Below, piece after piece: positions 5,691 through 7,115 of a stretch of 7,115 nt of DNA. The notes below the pieces were generated by a model. The model searched no databases and had not been told where the DNA came from. It saw nothing but the letters and a program-made list of their open reading frames with translations. Location: assembly GCA_021778875.1 (NCBI GenBank), contig JAJYBT010000123.1:1-7115 (forward strand). The letters run 5' to 3'. This DNA comes from Acidobacteriota bacterium (GTDB taxonomy: Bacteria; Acidobacteriota; Terriglobia; Terriglobales; Acidobacteriaceae). The position numbers were made by a program, and so were the translations under genes. Positions within the stretch are counted from its first letter, which is position 1. Each line of letters opens with the position of its first letter.

Positions 5691-6134
5691 TCAGGCGCTG
5701 GCCTGAACCGCTTCAGGGGCCTCAGCCGAAGCCGGAGCCGCAACCGGGGCCGGAGCCGGGATCGGTGCCGGGGCGGCGGCGGGCTCCGCGCTCAGCTTCC
5801 TGCGCGTGCCGCGCAGCGCCTTCACCTTGGCAAGCCGCTTCTCTTCCTCGTCAATGCGCACGGTGATGAACTTGATCACCGGCTCGGAGACGCGCAGGCG
5901 GCGCTCCAGCTCAAGCACGACCGCGCCGTTGGCCTCGATGGTCAGCAGAACATAGTTGCCGTCGTTGAACTTGCGCACCATGTATGCAAGCTTGCGCCGG
6001 CCCATCTTCTCGACAGACTTGACCACTCCGCCGCCGTTGGTGACGGAAGTGTTAAAGCCGGCAATCAGCTTGTCGACATCCTCTTCGACCGCGTCGGGCC
6101 GAACGATAAACATAACCTCATACAAACGGGACAT
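5691..6134 (-). CDS. rpsF: 30S ribosomal protein S6 (bS6)
   Basis: The 147-residue product is bS6, which binds S18 and the central domain of 16S rRNA on the 30S platform. Family sequence is clear from M-S-R-L-Y-E-V-M-F-I-V-R-P through G-R-R-K-L-A-Y (45-51), G-N-Y-V-L-L (59-64) and L-R-V-S-E-P-V-I-K-F (80-89). From about residue 113 a tail rich in Ala and Pro (A-P-A-P-I-P-A-P-A-P) replaces the acidic tail that RimK glutamylates in E. coli; the last residues are not Glu. At DNA level this tail is built from repeated GCCGGN-type units. The open frame reaches 6224, but the conserved start at 6134 has AAGGA (6141-6145) with a 6-nt spacer. A 100-nt leader separates it from pth. Confidence 0.97.
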   Translation of the reverse strand: MSRLYEVMFIVRPDAVEEDVDKLIAGFNTSVTNGGGVVKSVEKMGRRKLAYMVRKFNDGNYVLLTIEANGAVVLELERRLRVSEPVIKFITVRIDEEEKRLAKVKALRGTRRKLSAEPAAAPAPIPAPAPVAAPASAEAPEAVQASA

Positions 6135-6168
6135 CCGGTTTCCTTTTCCGCTGGAGCCCCTCGCCCCA

Positions 6169-6198
6169 GCCGCTGCCGCCGGCAAACACCATAGCGGC
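6169..6198 (-). promoter_or_regulatory. Hairpin in the rpsF leader, candidate S6:S18 autoregulatory site
   Basis: On the minus strand GCCGCT pairs perfectly with AGCGGC around an 18-nt loop that contains a CCG trinucleotide; two G-T pairs can extend the stem. It lies 34 nt upstream of the rpsF start. Many bacteria have an rpsF leader RNA structure bound by the S6:S18 complex, in which a CCG is important. Location and CCG fit, but I cannot confirm the full conserved structure. Confidence 0.35.
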
Positions 6199-6234
6199 CA
6201 TCTCTCTTCCACAGGGGTCTTCAACTCCCTGCTT

Positions 6235-6888
6235 TTACTGCTCCGCCGGGCCGTTTCGCTCGCGGCGGTTGAACTCGTTCATCGCGGGTCCCGGGCCGTC
6301 CTCGATGATGCGCCGCGTGGCTGTCGCCACCCGGTCCAGCACCTCGTCCAGCACCGTCAAATCCGCCTTGCGCATCGGCGACAGCAGGTAATCCCTGCCT
6401 GGCCGTTTTCCCCCGCCGGCGGCAAGCGCCTCCGCTGGAAGATTCGGCCCCACGCCAATCCGCAGGCGCAACCACTCCTGGCTGCCCAGGGCCGAGGTAA
6501 TGCTGCGGGCTCCGTTGTGGCCCGCCGGCGAACCGCGCTCCCTGATCTTGAAGCTCCCCAGCCCCAGGTCCAGCTCGTCGTAAATTACGAGCAGATCCCG
6601 TGCCGGGTCCGCCTCAAACTCCCGCACCAGAGCGGCTACTGAAGCCCCGCTCAGGTTCATGAATGTCTCCGGCTTGGCCAGCACCACCTCGCGCCCTGCC
6701 ATGCGGCAGGTTGCGGTGGTGGCCCGGCAGCGCCGGTTCTGCACCACAACGCCCTCCTGCAGGGCGATGCGGTCAATTGCCATGAACCCCGCGTTATGCG
6801 GCGTCCACAGATATTCGAGGCCGGGGTTGCCAAGACCCACCACCAGAAAGGGGCCACGACGCCCGCCGGACTCGCTTGCCTCGGCCAA
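6235..6888 (-). CDS. pth: Peptidyl-tRNA hydrolase
   Basis: The 217-residue enzyme cleaves the ester bond of peptidyl-tRNA that drops off the ribosome and so recycles tRNA in the cytoplasm. Family motifs are complete: V-G-L-G-N21-P-G-x-E-Y, T-P-H31-N-A-G-F with the catalytic histidine, K-P-E-T-F-M-N78-x-S-G, Y-D104-E-L-D-L with the aspartate that activates the histidine, and G-S-P-A-G-H-N125-G. Length is slightly above the usual 185-195 because of about 11 extra N-terminal residues and a longer C-terminus. The start is a TTG at 6888, since no ATG or GTG lies between the upstream stop and the first conserved motif apart from a GTG inside that motif. It begins 3 nt after the rplY stop, in the same frame, and is therefore surely co-transcribed and probably coupled to rplY. 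Confidence 0.96.
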   Translation of the reverse strand: MAEASESGGRRGPFLVVGLGNPGLEYLWTPHNAGFMAIDRIALQEGVVVQNRRCRATTATCRMAGREVVLAKPETFMNLSGASVAALVREFEADPARDLLVIYDELDLGLGSFKIRERGSPAGHNGARSITSALGSQEWLRLRIGVGPNLPAEALAAGGGKRPGRDYLLSPMRKADLTVLDEVLDRVATATRRIIEDGPGPAMNEFNRRERNGPAEQ

Positions 6889-6891
6889 TGT

Positions 6892-7115
6892 CTACTTCTT
6901 CGCCTCGGGCTTCTTGGCCTCTGTTTCGACCTTGCCCTTCTTGGCCACTTCCGGCTCGGCCGCGCCAGCCGCGGCTACCGCCGCCTCTGCCTCAGCCGCG
7001 GGAGCCGCTTCTTCACGGATCGAAACCACGTGCGCCACGGTCGTATCTTCCGCGCTCAGAAACTTTACCTTGTCCATGTGGGGCAGGTCGCTCACGCGCA
7101 GCACCCCGTGCAGGC
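6892..7115 (-). CDS. rplY: 50S ribosomal protein L25/general stress protein Ctc, C-terminal part
   Basis: Only the last 74 or so residues are in the window; the frame runs off the right edge. L-H-G-V-L-R-V-S-D-L-P followed by V-K-F-L-S-A-E-D-T-T-V-A-H-V matches the end of the TL5/Ctc C-terminal domain (the L-x-V-x-D-L, then D-x-x-V-A-x-V pattern) of long bL25 proteins, which bind 5S rRNA. The subsequent tail of about 40 residues is Ala/Glu-rich and then Lys/Glu-rich, ending E-A-K-K-P-E-A-K-K. The adjacent pth gene strongly supports the call, since ctc-pth is a widespread pair. A GTG at 7104 is internal, not the start. The stop is TAG (6894-6892). Confidence 0.9.
   Translation of the reverse strand, partial: LHGVLRVSDLPHMDKVKFLSAEDTTVAHVVSIREEAAPAAEAEAAVAAAGAAEPEVAKKGKVETEAKKPEAKK

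Noticed and set aside
5372..5866. 164-codon plus-strand open frame rich in Pro, Gly and Arg
   Set aside because: It is the antisense of the low-complexity tails of S18 and S6; the repeats explain the open frame.

Overview
This is a GC-rich bacterial window, fully packed with genes and divided into two convergent blocks. The right block is a ribosomal cluster on the minus strand, read in the order rplY/ctc, pth, rpsF, rpsR, rplI. No ssb gene lies between rpsF and rpsR. The gene order, the long Ala/Pro/Glu-rich tails on the ribosomal proteins, and the left-hand gene set suggest an Acidobacteriota genome (Acidobacterium/Terriglobus-like). That placement is inferred from gene style only. No mobile element, CRISPR array, tRNA or rRNA was seen.

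Left block, plus strand (1-4419). It opens with the last codons of an unidentified upstream gene that overlaps the next start by four bases. Next come a short soluble zinc-finger anti-sigma-like protein with an H-x3-C-x2-C signature (23-364), an OsmC/Ohr-type thiol peroxidase (414-830), a LysR-type regulator (876-1844) and a YeiH-family 'putative sulfate exporter' membrane protein (1899-2819). These are followed by an OppD/DppD-type ABC ATPase without visible permeases (2883-3758), a possible 39-residue small ORF joined to both neighbours by ATGA overlaps (3755-3874), and an unrecognised probable lipoprotein (3871-4419). Gaps between the first five genes are only 45-63 nt. The first four share a thiol/sulfur theme. 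A redox- or sulfur-stress module (sigma factor, zinc anti-sigma, OsmC, LysR, YeiH) is the most interesting reading of the window, but it is inference.

Between the blocks (4420-4519) lies a strong hairpin, probably a terminator used from both sides.

Right block, minus strand (7115-4520). The C-terminal end of bL25/Ctc is followed, after an in-frame amber stop and one codon, by peptidyl-tRNA hydrolase with a TTG start. Then come bS6, bS18 and bL9. Leaders of 100 nt (rpsF), 119 nt (rpsR) and 182 nt (rplI) precede the last three genes. The rpsF and rplI leaders contain hairpins that could be regulatory. The block supplies the ribosomal platform proteins S6 and S18, L9, L25, and the enzyme that recycles peptidyl-tRNA.
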